From assembly GCF_021341665.1 (NCBI RefSeq), contig NZ_JAJTTH010000004.1, positions 248,001-312,000 of the forward strand: a stretch of 64,000 nt of DNA, given 5' to 3'. The notes beneath the pieces are model-generated. The model had not been told where the DNA came from. It ran no database searches and saw only the letters and a list, made by a program, of their open reading frames with translations. Positions 53,687 through 62,616 of the stretch are shown one piece after another (position 1 is the first letter of the stretch; each line of letters starts with the position of its first letter). Origin of the DNA: Pseudomonas sp. Au-Pse12. Lineage in GTDB: Bacteria; Pseudomonadota; Gammaproteobacteria; Pseudomonadales; Pseudomonadaceae. A program made the translations under genes and the position numbers.

Positions 53687-55972
53687 ATGAATGATCTGGC
53701 CAACTCCACCATGACTACGACTTCTCCCCCCAAGCGCATTGACTTCAATACGCCTGAGCTGCAACGCAAGCGCCGCATCCGCGCGCTCAAAGACCGCCTG
53801 ACCCGTTGGTACGTCCTGGTGGGCGGCCTGGCCGTGCTGGGCGCGATCACGCTGATTTTCTTCTTCCTCGCCTACGTCGTCGCACCGCTGTTCCAGGGGG
53901 CCGAACTGACTGCCAAGGACCCGCTGACCCCCGCCTGGATGCAGGACGCCGGCAAGCCGCTGATGTTCTCCCTGGAAGAGCAGAACCAGGTCGGCATGCG
54001 CGTCTCCGACAAGGGCCAGGCGCTGTTCTTCGACATCGACAGCGGCGCCGAGCTGCGCAAGGTCGACCTGCCGCTCCCGGCGGGCGCCAGCGTCACCTCC
54101 ATCGGCAAGGACCAGCCCGGCAATCCGCTGGTGGTGGTCGGCCTGTCCAACGGCCAGGCCCTGGTGTTCCGCCACACCTACAAGGTCAGCTACCCGGACG
54201 GCAAGAAGACCATCTCGCCGGCCATCGAGTACCCCTACGGCGAAACCCCGATCACCCTGAACGAGCAGGGCGGCGCACTGGAGCACGTCAACCTCAATGC
54301 CACCGATTCGTCGCTGATCGTCGCCGGTTCCACCGGTGCGCAACTGCATGTGCTGAAACTGACCCGCGAAGAAAACATGATGACTGGCGAGGTCACCAGC
54401 GAGCAGAGCCGCATCGAGCTGCCGCAGATGACCGAGCCGGTCAAGGCCATGTACATCGACCCACGCCAGCAGTGGCTGTACGTGGTCAACGGACGCGCCC
54501 AGGCCGACGTCTTCAGCCTGCGCGACAAGAGCCTCAACGGCCGCTACAAACTGCTGGAAGACGCCGATACCGAAGTCACCGCCAGCACCCAGCTGGTGGG
54601 CGGCATCTCGCTGATCATCGGCACCTCCAAGGGCGGCCTGGCCCAGTGGTTCATGGCCCGCGACCCGGACGGCGAGCTGCGCCTGAAGCAGATCCGCACC
54701 TTCCAGATGGGCACCGCGCCTATTGTTGAAATCACCGCCGAAGAGCGTCGCAAGGGCTTCGTCGCCCTGGACGCCGCCGGCAAGCTCGGGGTGTTCCACA
54801 GCACCGCCCACCGCACCCTGCTGGTGGACCAAGTGGTGGACGGCCAGGGCCTGTTCGGCCTGTCGCCACGGGCCAACCGGGTGATCGTCGAGGCCGGCGG
54901 CAAGCTGCAACCGCTGCTGCTGGACAACCCGCACCCGGAAGTGTCCTGGAGCGCACTGTGGAGCAAGGTCTGGTACGAGAACTACGATGAGCCTAAGTAC
55001 GTCTGGCAATCGACCGCGGCCAACACCGATTTCGAACCCAAGCTGAGCCTGTCGCCGCTGACCTTCGGCACCCTGAAGGCGGCGTTCTACGCCATGCTGC
55101 TGGCGGCTCCGTTGGCGGTGGCGGCGGCGATCTACACCGCCTACTTCATGGCCCCGGGCATGCGCCGCAAGGTCAAGCCGGTGATCGAGCTGATGGAAGC
55201 GATGCCGACGGTGATCCTCGGCTTCTTCGCCGGCCTGTTCCTCGCGCCTTATGTCGAGGGCCATTTGCCGGGCATCTTCAGCCTGCTGCTCCTGCTGCCG
55301 ATCGGCATCCTGGTGGCCGGTTTCGCCTGGAGCCGCCTGCCCGAGTCGCTGCGCCTGAAAGTGCCGGACGGCTGGGAGAGCGCGATCCTGATCCCGGTGA
55401 TCATCCTGGTGGGCTTCCTCTCGCTGTACATGAGCCCGTTCATGGAGAACTGGTTCTTCGGCGGCGACATGCGCATGTGGATCTCCCACGACCTGGGCAT
55501 CACCTACGACCAGCGCAACGCCCTGGTGGTCGGCCTGGCCATGGGCTTTGCGGTGATCCCGAACATCTACTCGATCGCCGAAGACGCCGTGTTCAGCGTG
55601 CCGCGCGGCCTGACCCTGGGCTCGCTGGCCCTGGGCGCCACGCCGTGGCAGACCATGACGCGGGTGGTGATTCTCACCGCCAGCCCGGGGATCTTCTCGG
55701 CGCTGATGATCGGCATGGGCCGCGCCGTGGGCGAGACCATGATCGTGCTGATGGCCACCGGCAACACCCCGGTCATGGAAATGAACCTGTTCGAAGGCCT
55801 GCGCACCCTGGCCGCCAACGTCGCGGTGGAAATGCCCGAGTCGGAAGTCGGCGGCAGCCACTACCGCGTGCTGTTCCTCTCGGCGCTGGTGCTGCTGTTG
55901 TTCACCTTCGTCATGAACACCCTCGCCGAGCTGATCCGTCAGCGTCTGCGCAAGAAATACTCGTCGCTTTAA
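53687..55972 (+). CDS. pstC: Phosphate ABC transporter permease PstC, extended form
   Basis: The 761-residue protein is over twice the E. coli length. After one TM helix (about 43-68) comes a ~380-residue periplasmic insert with beta-propeller-like repeats ('DKGQALFFDIDSGAELRKVD', 'QLVGGISLIIGTSKGG'). The C-terminal permease domain (about 460-755) has the ABC loop 'PRGLTLGSLALGATPWQTMT'. Pseudomonads commonly carry such long PstC proteins. ATG 53687 is used rather than the GTG six bases upstream. Confidence 0.93.
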   Translation: MNDLANSTMTTTSPPKRIDFNTPELQRKRRIRALKDRLTRWYVLVGGLAVLGAITLIFFFLAYVVAPLFQGAELTAKDPLTPAWMQDAGKPLMFSLEEQNQVGMRVSDKGQALFFDIDSGAELRKVDLPLPAGASVTSIGKDQPGNPLVVVGLSNGQALVFRHTYKVSYPDGKKTISPAIEYPYGETPITLNEQGGALEHVNLNATDSSLIVAGSTGAQLHVLKLTREENMMTGEVTSEQSRIELPQMTEPVKAMYIDPRQQWLYVVNGRAQADVFSLRDKSLNGRYKLLEDADTEVTASTQLVGGISLIIGTSKGGLAQWFMARDPDGELRLKQIRTFQMGTAPIVEITAEERRKGFVALDAAGKLGVFHSTAHRTLLVDQVVDGQGLFGLSPRANRVIVEAGGKLQPLLLDNPHPEVSWSALWSKVWYENYDEPKYVWQSTAANTDFEPKLSLSPLTFGTLKAAFYAMLLAAPLAVAAAIYTAYFMAPGMRRKVKPVIELMEAMPTVILGFFAGLFLAPYVEGHLPGIFSLLLLLPIGILVAGFAWSRLPESLRLKVPDGWESAILIPVIILVGFLSLYMSPFMENWFFGGDMRMWISHDLGITYDQRNALVVGLAMGFAVIPNIYSIAEDAVFSVPRGLTLGSLALGATPWQTMTRVVILTASPGIFSALMIGMGRAVGETMIVLMATGNTPVMEMNLFEGLRTLAANVAVEMPESEVGGSHYRVLFLSALVLLLFTFVMNTLAELIRQRLRKKYSSL

Positions 55973-55987
55973 GAAAGGTAGAAGTCT

Positions 55988-57658
55988 GTGAAACAGAACT
56001 CCCTAAAAGACTGGTTCAAGAGCGGCGCCCCGGGCGTCTGGATCAGCGGTGGCGCGGTGTCCATCGCGGTCATCATGACCATCGGTTTACTGGCGGTGAT
56101 CGCCGTGCGCGGCCTCGGCCACTTCTGGCCGGCCGACCTGGTGCACGCCAACTACGACGTGCCGGGCCAGGCCAACCACCTGGTCATCGGTGAAGTGGTG
56201 CAGAAGGAAGAAGTGCCCCGGGCACGCCTGAAGAGCGCCGGCCTGCCGGTGCCCGACCAGGGCCCGGAGTTCATGACCCGCGAGCTGATCAAGGTCGGCA
56301 ACCGCGACTTGAACGGCAACGACTTCACCTGGATCGTCGGCGAGTGGCTGACCAACCAGAGCTACCCGAAAGAGCTGATGGCCATCGAGCGCCGTGAGTG
56401 GGGCAACTTCTACGGCTACCTGGTCAACGTCAAGGAAAGCGGCAAGGTGATCGCCGAAGGCGAGGCCGCCTGGCCCGAGCTGCAAGCGCGGATCGACCGG
56501 GTGAACAAGCTGGCCGCCCAGCTCAAGAGCCTGGAAAAATCCGACATCGGCGCGATCAACGCCGGTCTGGAACGCATTCGCCTGCACGGCCGCAAGCTGG
56601 AGCTCGATGGCAAGCTGGACGCCGCCGCCCAGGCCGACATGGACGCCGAGCGCGCCGAGCTCAATGCCCGTTACCAGGACGTTGAAGCGCGCCTGGGTGA
56701 CCTGCATGCCCAGTTCAACCGCGACAGCCTGACCGCTCGCGATGCCAACGGTAAGGAAATCGAGATCGGCCTGGGCAAGGTGGTGCATGCCTACCAGCCG
56801 AACGCCATGGGCACCTTCACCAAGATCGGCTTCTACTTCAGCAAGGTCTGGGAATTCCTCAGCGACGACCCGCGTGAAGCCAACACCGAAGGCGGGATCT
56901 TCCCGGCGATTTTCGGCACCGTGATGATGACCCTGATCATGGCCATGATCGTCACCCCGTTCGGCGTGCTGGCGGCGGTCTACCTGCGCGAATACGCCAA
57001 GCAGAACGCCCTGACCCGGGTGATTCGCATCGCGGTGAACAACCTGGCGGGGGTTCCGGCCATCGTCTACGGGGTGTTCGGCCTGGGCTTCTTCGTCTAT
57101 GTACTGGGCGGTTCCGTGGACCGGCTGTTCTTCCCCGAAGCCCTGCCGGCGCCGACCTTCGGCACCCCGGGCCTGCTCTGGGCGTCCCTGACCCTGGCGC
57201 TGCTGGCGGTGCCGGTGGTGATCGTGGCCACCGAGGAAGGCCTGGCGCGGATTCCCCGCACCGTGCGCGAAGGGTCGCTGGCCCTGGGCGCGACCAAGGC
57301 CGAGACTCTGTGGAAGATCGTCCTGCCCATGGCCAGCCCGGCGATGATGACCGGGATGATCCTCGCGGTGGCCCGCGCCGCCGGTGAAGTGGCGCCGCTG
57401 ATGCTGGTGGGCGTGGTGAAACTGGCGCCGTCGCTGCCGGTGGACGGCAACTACCCGTACCTGCACCTGGACCAGAAGATCATGCACCTGGGCTTCCACA
57501 TCTACGACGTCGGCTTCCAGAGCCCCAACGTCGAGGCCGCGCGGCCTTTGGTGTACGCCACCGCGCTGCTGCTGGTGCTGGTGATCGCCACCCTGAACCT
57601 GTCGGCCGTGTGGATCCGTAACCACCTGCGCGAGAAGTACAAGGCGCTGGACAGCTAA
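55988..57658 (+). CDS. pstA: Phosphate ABC transporter permease PstA, extended form
   Basis: The 556-residue protein starts at GTG 55988 with 'aaagg' upstream. A TM helix (about 22-42) is followed by a helical, coiled-coil-rich insert ('LQARIDRVNKLAAQLKSLEK', 'LDAAAQADMDAERAELNARY') and a C-terminal permease domain with 'VREGSLALGATKAETLWKIV'. It partners PstC. The insert is periplasmic by topology. Confidence 0.93.
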   Translation: MKQNSLKDWFKSGAPGVWISGGAVSIAVIMTIGLLAVIAVRGLGHFWPADLVHANYDVPGQANHLVIGEVVQKEEVPRARLKSAGLPVPDQGPEFMTRELIKVGNRDLNGNDFTWIVGEWLTNQSYPKELMAIERREWGNFYGYLVNVKESGKVIAEGEAAWPELQARIDRVNKLAAQLKSLEKSDIGAINAGLERIRLHGRKLELDGKLDAAAQADMDAERAELNARYQDVEARLGDLHAQFNRDSLTARDANGKEIEIGLGKVVHAYQPNAMGTFTKIGFYFSKVWEFLSDDPREANTEGGIFPAIFGTVMMTLIMAMIVTPFGVLAAVYLREYAKQNALTRVIRIAVNNLAGVPAIVYGVFGLGFFVYVLGGSVDRLFFPEALPAPTFGTPGLLWASLTLALLAVPVVIVATEEGLARIPRTVREGSLALGATKAETLWKIVLPMASPAMMTGMILAVARAAGEVAPLMLVGVVKLAPSLPVDGNYPYLHLDQKIMHLGFHIYDVGFQSPNVEAARPLVYATALLLVLVIATLNLSAVWIRNHLREKYKALDS

Positions 57659-57663
57659 CGAAA

Positions 57664-57750
57664 GCTTTAAGCCACAAGCGGCAAGCTCCAAGCAGTTTGC
57701 CGCTTTGCCCTAACTTGCGGCTTGCAGCTAGAAGCTTGCAGCTACAAACG
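57664..57750. repeat. REP-like spacer between pstA and pstB
   Basis: Inverted and direct pieces ('gccacaagcggcaagctcc', 'tgccgctttgcc', 'cttgcggcttgcagct') belong to the same 'aagctgcaagc' family as 21148-21237 and 58598-58692. Confidence 0.7.
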
Positions 57751-57760
57751 GAGTGAGACC

Positions 57761-58594
57761 ATGCAACACGAAACCCACACTCACGGCATCAACATGTCCG
57801 CCCTGGGCCGCGACAAGCAGAGCCTGAGCCTGGAACAGGAAACCGTGGCCATCGAAGTGCCTGGCCTGAGCCTGTTCTACGGCGAGAAACAAGCGCTGTT
57901 CGACGTCAGCATGAACATCCCCAAGCAGCGCGTGACCGCCTTCATCGGCCCGTCCGGTTGCGGCAAGTCGACCCTGCTGCGGACCTTCAACCGCATGAAC
58001 GACCTGGTGGACGGCTGCCGCGTGGAGGGTGCGATCAACCTCTACGGCAACAACATCTACCGCAAGGGCGAAGACGTGGCCGAGCTGCGTCGCCGGGTCG
58101 GCATGGTGTTCCAGAAGCCCAACCCGTTCCCCAAGACCATCTATGAAAACGTGGTCTACGGCCTGCGCATCCAGGGCATCAACAAGAAGCGCGTGCTCGA
58201 CGAGGCCGTGGAATGGGCGCTCAAGGGCGCGGCGCTGTGGGATGAGGTCAAGGACCGCCTGCATGATTCCGCCCTGGGCCTGTCCGGCGGTCAGCAGCAG
58301 CGTCTGGTGATTGCCCGGACCATCGCCGTGGAGCCGGAAGTGCTGCTGCTGGACGAACCCTGCTCGGCCCTGGACCCGATCTCGACCCTGAAGGTCGAAG
58401 AACTGATCTACGAGCTGAAGTCCAAGTTCACCATCGTCATCGTGACCCACAACATGCAGCAGGCGGCGCGGGTTTCCGACTACACCGCGTTCATGTACAT
58501 GGGCAAACTGGTGGAATTCGGTGACACCGACACGCTGTTCACCAACCCGGCGAAGAAGCAGACCGAAGACTACATCACTGGGCGTTACGGCTAG
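57761..58594 (+). CDS. pstB: Phosphate ABC transporter ATPase
   Basis: The 277-residue protein has Walker A '[20 protein letters not shown]', '[20 protein letters not shown]', signature '[14 protein letters not shown]' and Walker B '[16 protein letters not shown]'. It drives phosphate import and takes part in PhoR signalling. ATG 57761 has 'ggagtgaga' upstream. Confidence 0.96.
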   Translation: MQHETHTHGINMSALGRDKQSLSLEQETVAIEVPGLSLFYGEKQALFDVSMNIPKQRVTAFIGPSGCGKSTLLRTFNRMNDLVDGCRVEGAINLYGNNIYRKGEDVAELRRRVGMVFQKPNPFPKTIYENVVYGLRIQGINKKRVLDEAVEWALKGAALWDEVKDRLHDSALGLSGGQQQRLVIARTIAVEPEVLLLDEPCSALDPISTLKVEELIYELKSKFTIVIVTHNMQQAARVSDYTAFMYMGKLVEFGDTDTLFTNPAKKQTEDYITGRYG

Positions 58595-58597
58595 AAA

Positions 58598-58692
58598 GCA
58601 GCTGCAAGCCGCAAGCTTCAAGCGGCAAGTGAGAGCGGTTCAGGGTAACGACATAGATAGCTTGCAGCTTGTAGCTTGCAGCTCACAGCTTT
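58598..58692. repeat. REP-like spacer between pstB and phoU
   Basis: The pieces 'gctgcaagccgcaagcttca' and 'agcttgcagcttgtagcttg' are inverted and could fold into a long hairpin in the operon mRNA. Confidence 0.7.
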
Positions 58693-58705
58693 TGCGGAGC
58701 AAACC

Positions 58706-59467
58706 ATGATTTCGAAGGAAGGGTTAACCCATCACATCTCCCAGCAGTTCAACGCCGAGCTGGAAGAGGTGCGCAGCCACCTGCTGGCCATGGGCGGGCT
58801 GGTGGAGAAGCAAGTCAACGACGCGGTCACCGCGCTGATCGAGGCTGACTCCGGCCTGGCCCAGCAGGTGCGCGAGATCGACGACCAGATCAACCAGATG
58901 GAGCGCAACATCGACGAGGAATGCCTGCGCATCCTCGCCCGTCGCCAGCCGGCGGCCTCCGACCTGCGCTTGATCATCAGCATCTCCAAGTCGGTGATCG
59001 ACCTGGAGCGCATCGGCGACGAAGCCACCAAGATCGCCCGTCGGGCCATCCAGCTGTGCGAAGAGGGCGAGGCCCCGCGCGGCTACGTGGAAGTGCGGCA
59101 CATCGGCGACCAGGTGCGCAACATGGTGCGCGACGCCCTCGACGCGTTTGCCCGCTTCGACGCCGACCTGGCACTTTCCGTGGCCCAGTACGACAAGATC
59201 ATCGACCGCGAATACAAGACCGCGTTGCGCGAGCTGGCCACCTACATGATGGAAGACCCACGCTCTATCTCGCGGGTTCTGAGCATTATCTGGGTGCTGC
59301 GCTCGCTGGAGCGGATTGGTGATCACGCGCGCAATATTTCCGAGCTGGTGATTTACCTGGTACGCGGCACCGACGTGCGCCACCTCGGCCTCAAGCGCAT
59401 GAAGCAGGAAGTTGAAGGCACAAGTGGCGAATCCGCTAATGTTCCGGATGAAGCTGACGATAAGTAA
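58706..59467 (+). CDS. phoU: Phosphate signalling complex protein PhoU
   Basis: The 253-residue all-helical protein has two PhoU repeats, with metal-binding E/DxxxD patterns ('SKSVIDLERIGDEATKIARR' and 'VLRSLERIGDHARNISELVI'). It links Pst to PhoR and represses the Pho regulon when phosphate is sufficient. Confidence 0.96.
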   Translation: MISKEGLTHHISQQFNAELEEVRSHLLAMGGLVEKQVNDAVTALIEADSGLAQQVREIDDQINQMERNIDEECLRILARRQPAASDLRLIISISKSVIDLERIGDEATKIARRAIQLCEEGEAPRGYVEVRHIGDQVRNMVRDALDAFARFDADLALSVAQYDKIIDREYKTALRELATYMMEDPRSISRVLSIIWVLRSLERIGDHARNISELVIYLVRGTDVRHLGLKRMKQEVEGTSGESANVPDEADDK

Positions 59468-59480
59468 GAGTGCCCGAGAA

Positions 59481-59510
59481 GAGCGCCCGGCCCTTTGGTC
59501 GGGCGTTTTT
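59481..59510 (+). terminator. Rho-independent terminator of the pst-phoU operon
   Basis: Stem cgcccggcc / ggtcgggcg followed by five T, 14 bp after phoU. Confidence 0.9.
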
Positions 59511-59633
59511 GTTTGTGCGCCTCGAATACGAAAAGCAGCACCCGCGAACGAAAAGTCCCGGCGTGACTGAAGAGTTTTGGCAAAGTGCCATCAGCCAGCG
59601 TTATGCTTGCCGGGATTTTTAAAGGGGTGGTCG

Positions 59634-60587
59634 ATGAGTAAGGTAAGTGTGTTGGTGGTGGATGACGCTTCGTTCATTCGTGACCTGGTGAAGAAGTGCC
59701 TGCGCAACTACTTCCCTGGCATCAAGATCGAAGACGCGATCAACGGCAAGAAGGCCCAGGCGATGCTCGCCCGCGAAGCCTTCGACCTGGTCCTGTGTGA
59801 CTGGGAAATGCCGGAAATGTCCGGCCTTGAGCTGCTGACCTGGTGCCGTGGGCAAGAGGCGCTCAAAGCCATGCCCTTTGTCATGGTCACCAGCCGTGGC
59901 GACAAGGAAAACGTGGTGCAGGCGATCCAGGCCGGGGTGTCCGGTTATGTGAGCAAGCCTTTCACCAACGAACAGCTGCTGACCAAGGTCAAGCAGGCGC
60001 TGAACAAGGTCGGCAAGCTCGACACCTTGATGAACAGCGCGCCGACCAAGATGAACTCGGCCTTCGGCAACGACTCCCTGAGTGCCCTGACCGGCGGCAA
60101 GCCGGCGGTGGTGGGGGCGGCTTCGGCCCCGGTCAATCCGTTCGCCAAACCGGCGGCCGCAGCGCCGGCCCCCGCCGCCGCGGCACCAGCGCGCGGCTTG
60201 CTCAACAGCCCTCCGGTCAAGGCCCCGGCGCCCGCGGCAGCGGCCAGTGGCGGTCGTGGCCAGGGCCAGTTGCGCCTGTCCAGCGGTAACCAGCAGTGCG
60301 TGATCAAGGCCCTGAGCATCAAGGAAGCGTTGCTGGTGGTGAAGCGCACCGACAGCCTGCCCCAGGTGCTGGAAAGCGCGGTGCTGGACCTGGAGCAGGG
60401 CGACAACGCCGAAGTGGCGCGACTCAATGGCTACCTGCATGCGGTGGTGGCGTTGGAGCCCAAGCCGGACAGCGAATGGCTGCAACTGACCTTCCGTTTC
60501 GTCGACCAGGACGCGCAGAAGCTCGACTACATCTCTCGCCTGATCGCCCGCGGCACCGCACAGAAGCACTTCGTTCCCGGCGCCTGA
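59634..60587 (+). CDS. Response regulator with C-terminal PilZ-like domain
   Basis: The 317-residue protein has a receiver domain (about 1-125): acidic pair 'VLVVDDASFIRDLVKKCLRN', phospho-Asp in 'DLVLCDWEMPEMSG', Thr/Ser 'FVMVTSRG', Lys 'GYVSKPFTNEQL'. An Ala/Pro-rich linker (about 165-215) follows. The C-terminal PilZ-like part ('QCVIKALSIKEALLVVKRTD' to 'QKLDYISRLIARG') lacks the RxxxR and D/NxSxxG c-di-GMP motifs. The gene follows phoU in P. aeruginosa too (PA5364, from memory). 'aaaggggtgg' is upstream. Confidence 0.88.
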   Translation: MSKVSVLVVDDASFIRDLVKKCLRNYFPGIKIEDAINGKKAQAMLAREAFDLVLCDWEMPEMSGLELLTWCRGQEALKAMPFVMVTSRGDKENVVQAIQAGVSGYVSKPFTNEQLLTKVKQALNKVGKLDTLMNSAPTKMNSAFGNDSLSALTGGKPAVVGAASAPVNPFAKPAAAAPAPAAAAPARGLLNSPPVKAPAPAAAASGGRGQGQLRLSSGNQQCVIKALSIKEALLVVKRTDSLPQVLESAVLDLEQGDNAEVARLNGYLHAVVALEPKPDSEWLQLTFRFVDQDAQKLDYISRLIARGTAQKHFVPGA

Positions 60588-60603
60588 GCCTTCCCTCAGT
60601 CAC

Positions 60604-60629
60604 GCAGGAGCCGGCAAGCCGGCTCCTGC
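60604..60629 (+). terminator. Hairpin after the response regulator gene
   Basis: A perfect 12-bp stem gcaggagccggc / gccggctcctgc with a 2-nt loop, 16 bp after the stop, lacking a T-run. It could be REP-derived. The rest of 60630-60967 holds only the toxin-antitoxin promoter region. Confidence 0.6.
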
Positions 60630-60830
60630 GGTGATGCAAGGTGCTGCGGAAACCTGCTGAAAACACTTTTCCAGACAGGTTCTTAGCCTGCCGCCCAGGC
60701 AGGCTGCTGCGCTGTTCCCCGATCCAGCCAGCAACCGCTCATATCGGCCGTAGCCCTCAGGCCACAAGGCCTTGACCGTTCCCTCCGCATCCTGCTGCCG
60801 TACGTCCGATTGATTTTTTTGCCCTTGATT

Positions 60831-60848
60831 TATATCTGTTTGGATATA
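60831..60848 (+). promoter_or_regulatory. Putative autoregulatory operator of the toxin-antitoxin pair
   Basis: The palindrome tatatc-tgtttg-gatata (perfect 6-bp arms) lies in the AT-rich promoter region about 120 bp upstream of the toxin gene. HigA-type antitoxins bind such palindromes. Confidence 0.5.
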
Positions 60849-60967
60849 GATTGCTCATAGCGCTCCGTGTCTTTCAGCGCTTGCGGCCATGCCTTGAAAC
60901 AACCCGGCGCGGCCGCTCCTGGCCATGTTGATTAGCCTTGTTCCTGGTCATTCACAGGAGAGGTTCG

Positions 60968-61303
60968 ATGCCCAGGCACAAGGATGTGGTGTTTGTCGGG
61001 AGCGCGCTGCGGGATCTCCGGGCGTTCCCTGAAGATGCCCGCCGGGCCGCCGGTTTCCAGCTGGATCTGCTGCAGCAGGGTGAACAGCCCTACGATTGCA
61101 GGTCGGTGAAAACCATCGGTCCGGGCGTTTTCGAAATCAGGATCCATGAGGATTCAGGGGCGTTTCGGGTGTTCTATGTGGTCAGGCGGCCCGCGGCCAT
61201 CTATGTGCTGCACGCGGTGCGCAAGACCACCCGCAAGACCGAAGCGCGGGATATCGAGCTGGCTCGTGCCAGATATCAAGAAGCAGGTTCACGCCATGAC
61301 TGA
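60968..61303 (+). CDS. RelE/HigB-like toxin (phage-derived Gp49-like)
   Basis: The 111-residue protein starts MPRHKDVVFVGSALRDLRAF with the family patterns 'VKTIGPGVFEIRIHEDSGAF', 'RVFYVVRRPAAIYVLHAVRK' and 'KTEARDIELARARYQE'. Such toxins cleave mRNA at the ribosome. 'ggagagg' lies 5 nt upstream of ATG. Toxin-first order is typical of HigBA. Confidence 0.9.
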   Translation: MPRHKDVVFVGSALRDLRAFPEDARRAAGFQLDLLQQGEQPYDCRSVKTIGPGVFEIRIHEDSGAFRVFYVVRRPAAIYVLHAVRKTTRKTEARDIELARARYQEAGSRHD

Positions 61304-61610
61304 CCAACCGATCAACCAGCGCTTTGCCAGCGTCTGGGACGCCCTTGAAGCCACGCCCCAGGAGGCCGCCAACATGCGCCTGCGGGCCAAGCTGATGCTT
61401 GAACTGGGCAAGACCGTGCAAGCCTGGGGGGTATCGCAGAAGGAGGCGGCCAAGCGCCTCAATATCACCCAACCGCGGCTCAACGACGTGCTCAGCGGCA
61501 AGATCAACAAGTTCTCCCTCGATGCGCTGGTCAACCTGTCCGAGGCCGCGCAACTGGGCGTGGATATCCATGTCGACGCGTCGGGCACGCACCCTCTGGC
61601 CCCGGCCTGA
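61296..61610 (+). CDS. XRE-family antitoxin (HigA-like)
   Basis: The 104-residue protein has an HTH ('WGVSQKEAAKRLNITQPRLN' then 'DVLSGKINKFSLDALVNLSE') near 44-85. It overlaps the toxin gene by 8 bp. It would bind the toxin and repress the operon. Confidence 0.9.
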   Translation: MTDQPINQRFASVWDALEATPQEAANMRLRAKLMLELGKTVQAWGVSQKEAAKRLNITQPRLNDVLSGKINKFSLDALVNLSEAAQLGVDIHVDASGTHPLAPA

Positions 61611-61671
61611 TTCACACAAGCTCCATATCCGGCTGTTAGCGTGCCTGCATAACCTGCCAAGAGGCTGCCCA

Positions 61672-62568
61672 ATGCTTGTGCGCCTGCTGCTGTTGTGCGG
61701 ACTGTCCCTGCTGGCCACCTCGCCGGCGGCGATGACCGTCTACAAGTCCATCGACGCCGAAGGCGTGGTGTCCTACAGCGACCGGCCTTCGCCGGGGGCC
61801 CAGGCGTTCGTGTTCCGCGACCGCATGGAAGAGCACCTGGAGCGTCAGGTGCGCCTGGATATCCAGAAGCACAAGGGCGTGGAGGCGGTGTATGTGCGCA
61901 ATGACCTGTACGCCCCGGTGGAGATCGAGCTGGGTTTTGCCGGGCTGAGCAATGTCAGTGGCGCGCCCGGGCAGCCGATTCGCCAGGTGTTGCCGGCCCG
62001 CAGCAGGCAGCGTCTGGCGCTGCTCACGGCGACTCGTGCCGACCAGCCCTTGAGCTATGTCCCCATGTTCCGTTATTCCCTGGGGGACCCGGCAGGCGCC
62101 GCCCAGGCCTATCGCTACCCGCTGCCCTGGCGCGGCGGCCCGTTTCGCCTGACCCAGGGCGCCAATGGCCAATACAGCCATTTCGGGCCCAGGAGCCGCT
62201 ACGCGATGGACATCGCCATGCCGGTGGGCACGCCGATCATTGCCGCACGTGGCGGGGTGGTGGTGAAGACCGAGAACGCCCAGAACGGGCGGGGCGACAA
62301 CCCGGCCGGCAACTTCGTCCGGGTGCTGCACGACGACGGCACCATGGGCGTGTACCTGCACCTCAAGCAAGGTTCGGTGAGTGTGCGGGAAGGGCAGCGG
62401 GTGGCGGTGGGCAGCCCGTTGGGGTTGTCGGGCAACACCGGCAACAGCAGCGGGCCGCACCTGCACTTCGTGGTGCAGCGCAATACCGGGCTGGGGCTGG
62501 TGTCGATTCCCTATCAGTTCAACCCGCCGCTGGGGGATCTGCCGAATTTTGCCCTGGGCAAGAAATGA
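61672..62568 (+). CDS. M23-family (LytM-like) peptidoglycan endopeptidase
   Basis: The 298-residue protein has a signal peptide (MLVRLLLLCGLSLLATSPAA), an N-terminal DUF4124-like segment ('VYKSIDAEGVVSYSDRPSPG') and a C-terminal M23 domain: 'HFGPRSRYAMDIAMPVGTPI' (zinc His and Asp) and 'SSGPHLHFVVQ' (HxH). Catalytic residues are present, so it is likely an active murein hydrolase in the periplasm. Confidence 0.92.
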   Translation: MLVRLLLLCGLSLLATSPAAMTVYKSIDAEGVVSYSDRPSPGAQAFVFRDRMEEHLERQVRLDIQKHKGVEAVYVRNDLYAPVEIELGFAGLSNVSGAPGQPIRQVLPARSRQRLALLTATRADQPLSYVPMFRYSLGDPAGAAQAYRYPLPWRGGPFRLTQGANGQYSHFGPRSRYAMDIAMPVGTPIIAARGGVVVKTENAQNGRGDNPAGNFVRVLHDDGTMGVYLHLKQGSVSVREGQRVAVGSPLGLSGNTGNSSGPHLHFVVQRNTGLGLVSIPYQFNPPLGDLPNFALGKK

Positions 62569-62597
62569 CCGACTGCTGTAGACGCCGGCTTGCCGGT

Positions 62598-62616
62598 GAA
62601 CGGGCCGAAGGGCCCG
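62598..62616 (-). terminator. Hairpin between the convergent M23 and hemolysin-like genes
   Basis: The sequence 'acgggccgaagggcccgt' folds into a short GC-rich stem directly after the minus-strand stop. T-run absent. Confidence 0.45.

Noticed and set aside
53639..55861. Long minus-strand open frame opposite pstC
   Set aside because: It is a GC-bias shadow; the plus strand codes for a clear PstC.
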